5,307 nucleotides of DNA from Nitrospirae bacterium CG1_02_44_142 (lineage in GTDB: Bacteria > Nitrospirota > Thermodesulfovibrionia > Thermodesulfovibrionales > UBA1546). The DNA is taken from assembly GCA_001871685.1 (NCBI GenBank), contig MNVK01000127.1, positions 1 through 5,307 of the forward strand, in the 5' to 3' direction. A program made the position numbers and the translations under genes. Shown in pieces: positions 4,442 to 5,307 of this stretch; within the stretch, counting starts at the first letter, position 1; every line of letters begins with the position of its first letter. The notes below the pieces were generated by a model, which made no database searches, was not told the origin of the DNA, and was given only the letters and a program-made list of their open reading frames with translations.

Positions 4442-4929
4442 TTATTGTATCCAATGCAAGCCCACTTATAAACATATCCGGACTTAAGCTCTTTCATCAT
4501 CTTCCTGCTCTATATGAAAAGTTAGTCATTCCCAATGCTGTATTTAGAGAAGTAGTTGAAAAAGGCGCTGGGAGACCTGGCGCTACTGAGGTCTCGGATG
4601 GTTTAAAGTCAAAATTTATTGAAATAAAACGGCTCAACAATACCCTTGCAGCGTCCGCCCTTTCTGAATTTTTTGGAGATGGTGAAGCAGAGGCTATAAT
4701 CCTTGCATCTGAAATATCCGCTGATGCCATTTTGCTTGATGACAATAAAGCAAGAATAGTGGCGCAGTCCATGAATCTCAATCCGATAGGAACAATAGGT
4801 GTTTTGTTAGAACTTAAAGATAGAGGCATTATTCCTGAAATTAAGCCGTATCTTGACAAGGTTATTAAATATGGGTTTAGAATAAACCTTGACCTATATA
4901 ATAAAGTCTTACAAAAAGCTGACGAATAG
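4438..4929 (+). CDS. DUF3368 PIN-domain toxin (putative ribonuclease)
   Basis: The 163 residues fit DUF3368, a PIN-like nuclease family found as the toxin partner of UPF0175. The start IIVSNASPLINI is typical, and the usual first PIN aspartate is replaced by Ser-Asn as is common in this family (from memory). Acidic residues in PIN positions include Glu38 (REVV), Glu83/Glu85 (DGEAEAI) and Asp101/Asp102 (LLDDNKAR). The C-terminal half, PIGTIGVLLELKDRGIIPEI and then GFRIN...LY, is the family signature. The start is TTG inside a TTGA overlap with the antitoxin stop, with a GAGGAAG site 9 nt upstream. This fits tightly coupled translation with lower toxin output. RNA cleavage is the expected activity but is not shown for this protein. 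Confidence 0.9.
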   Translation: MIIVSNASPLINISGLKLFHHLPALYEKLVIPNAVFREVVEKGAGRPGATEVSDGLKSKFIEIKRLNNTLAASALSEFFGDGEAEAIILASEISADAILLDDNKARIVAQSMNLNPIGTIGVLLELKDRGIIPEIKPYLDKVIKYGFRINLDLYNKVLQKADE

Positions 4930-5064
4930 CGTCTATGTAACCCTACCATCTCCAACTCACCTCTGCAGAACCTCCTCCTCTTTTTGTTCCTCTCTTACGG
5001 CGCTAATGCCTTTATCTCCTTCTCCACCGCCTCAAAATACAAAATGCGCCTGTCCATTTTTTTC

Positions 5065-5307
5065 TTATTTTATTTTAGCTACGGGCAATGATAGTCTCAC
5101 ACCTGCAGTTTCTATTGATGGCAGTAATAGAGGCGTCTGGTCCCTATTAAGTTCAATAGACGCCTTTTCTGATACATTTGTTCTGGTATATTCATATAAC
5201 TCTCCGAGTGATACTATTCCATCTTTATTAACGTCCGCCTCTCCCCTCATGCCTCTTAAGAGATAGTATGTAAATAATCCATGCTGAACTTTATCGTAAT
5301 CAGAGCT
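5065..5307 (-). CDS. Caspase-like (peptidase C14) protein, C-terminal part
   Basis: The reading frame is open from the window edge to a TAA at 5065, giving the last 80 residues of a larger protein; the start is outside. The visible part begins SSDYDKVQHGLFTYYLLRG, which matches the end of bacterial caspase-domain (metacaspase-like) proteins, where HGLFTYYLL is typical. It continues with a perfect 12-residue EF-hand-type calcium loop, DVNKDGIVSLGE, then LYEYTRTNVSEKA and NRDQTPLLLP, also typical of these proteins. The catalytic His-Cys dyad would lie upstream, outside the window. An ATG at 5250 is internal to the domain and is not the real start. Caspase-like proteins in bacteria occur in stress, differentiation and defence settings, often with calcium activation (family knowledge). 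The gene converges with the toxin-antitoxin pair. Confidence 0.85.
   Translation of the reverse strand, partial: SSDYDKVQHGLFTYYLLRGMRGEADVNKDGIVSLGELYEYTRTNVSEKASIELNRDQTPLLLPSIETAGVRLSLPVAKIK
5131..5168 (+). terminator. Candidate intrinsic terminator for plus-strand transcripts, inside the caspase gene
   Basis: AGGCGTCT (5131-5138) pairs perfectly with AGACGCCT (5158-5165), and TTTTCT follows on the plus strand. The 19-nt loop holds an alternative CTATT/AATAG stem. It is 200 bp beyond the DUF3368 stop and lies antisense within the caspase coding sequence, so it may be chance. No better terminator is seen in 4930-5064. Confidence 0.35.

Noticed and set aside
4921..4933. GACG/CGTC hairpin at the DUF3368 stop codon as a terminator
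   Set aside because: It has only four base pairs and no T-run behind it.
4084..4955. Two minus-strand reading frames opposite the toxin-antitoxin genes
   Set aside because: They mirror the coding bias of the UPF0175 and DUF3368 genes and have no recognisable domain or ribosome-binding site.

Overview
The window looks like a piece of a bacterial chromosome from an uncultured, probably anaerobic lineage of Nitrospirota or 'deltaproteobacterial' type. This is inferred from the Clostridium-type IscU/NifU paired with an unusual IscS-like protein, the DUF2155 lipoprotein, the UPF0175/DUF3368 toxin-antitoxin pair, the caspase-like protein and the style of the palindromic repeats. No marker gene here fixes the taxonomy.

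Region 1 (1-1020, minus strand): tRNA-Arg(ACG), a DUF2155-type lipoprotein gene ending 9 bp before that tRNA, an inverted array of 7-bp repeats, and tRNA-Ser(GCT). Upstream of tRNA-Ser, about 170 bp hold three successive inverted repeats and a plausible promoter.

Region 2 (1016-3822, minus strand): a compact five-gene iron-sulfur operon. In transcription order it encodes an Rrf2/IscR-like regulator with three candidate cluster-binding cysteines, a TusA-like sulfur carrier, an IscS/NifS-like protein, an IscU/NifU scaffold and a type IV pilin-like protein. Adjacent genes overlap or lie 2 bp apart. The expected logic is sulfur mobilisation, sulfur carrier, scaffold and a cluster-sensing repressor. 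The promoter overlaps a sequence close to an IscR type 1 operator, and its -10 box lies so near the ATG that the mRNA may be leaderless. Two things are odd. The IscS-like protein has Gln where the PLP-binding Lys should be, together with other cofactor-pocket changes, although its catalytic Cys is present. A 96-bp palindromic repeat also sits in frame in the 3' end of the regulator gene.

Region 3 (3784-4171): a divergent intergenic region with promoters at both ends, an 18-codon micro-ORF behind a perfect Shine-Dalgarno, and otherwise nothing recognisable.

Region 4 (4172-4929, plus strand): a UPF0175 antitoxin and a DUF3368 PIN-domain toxin, overlapping by 4 bp (TTGA).

Region 5 (4930-5307): the C-terminal end of a caspase-like (peptidase C14) protein with an EF-hand loop, on the minus strand and running off the window edge. 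It converges with the toxin-antitoxin pair.
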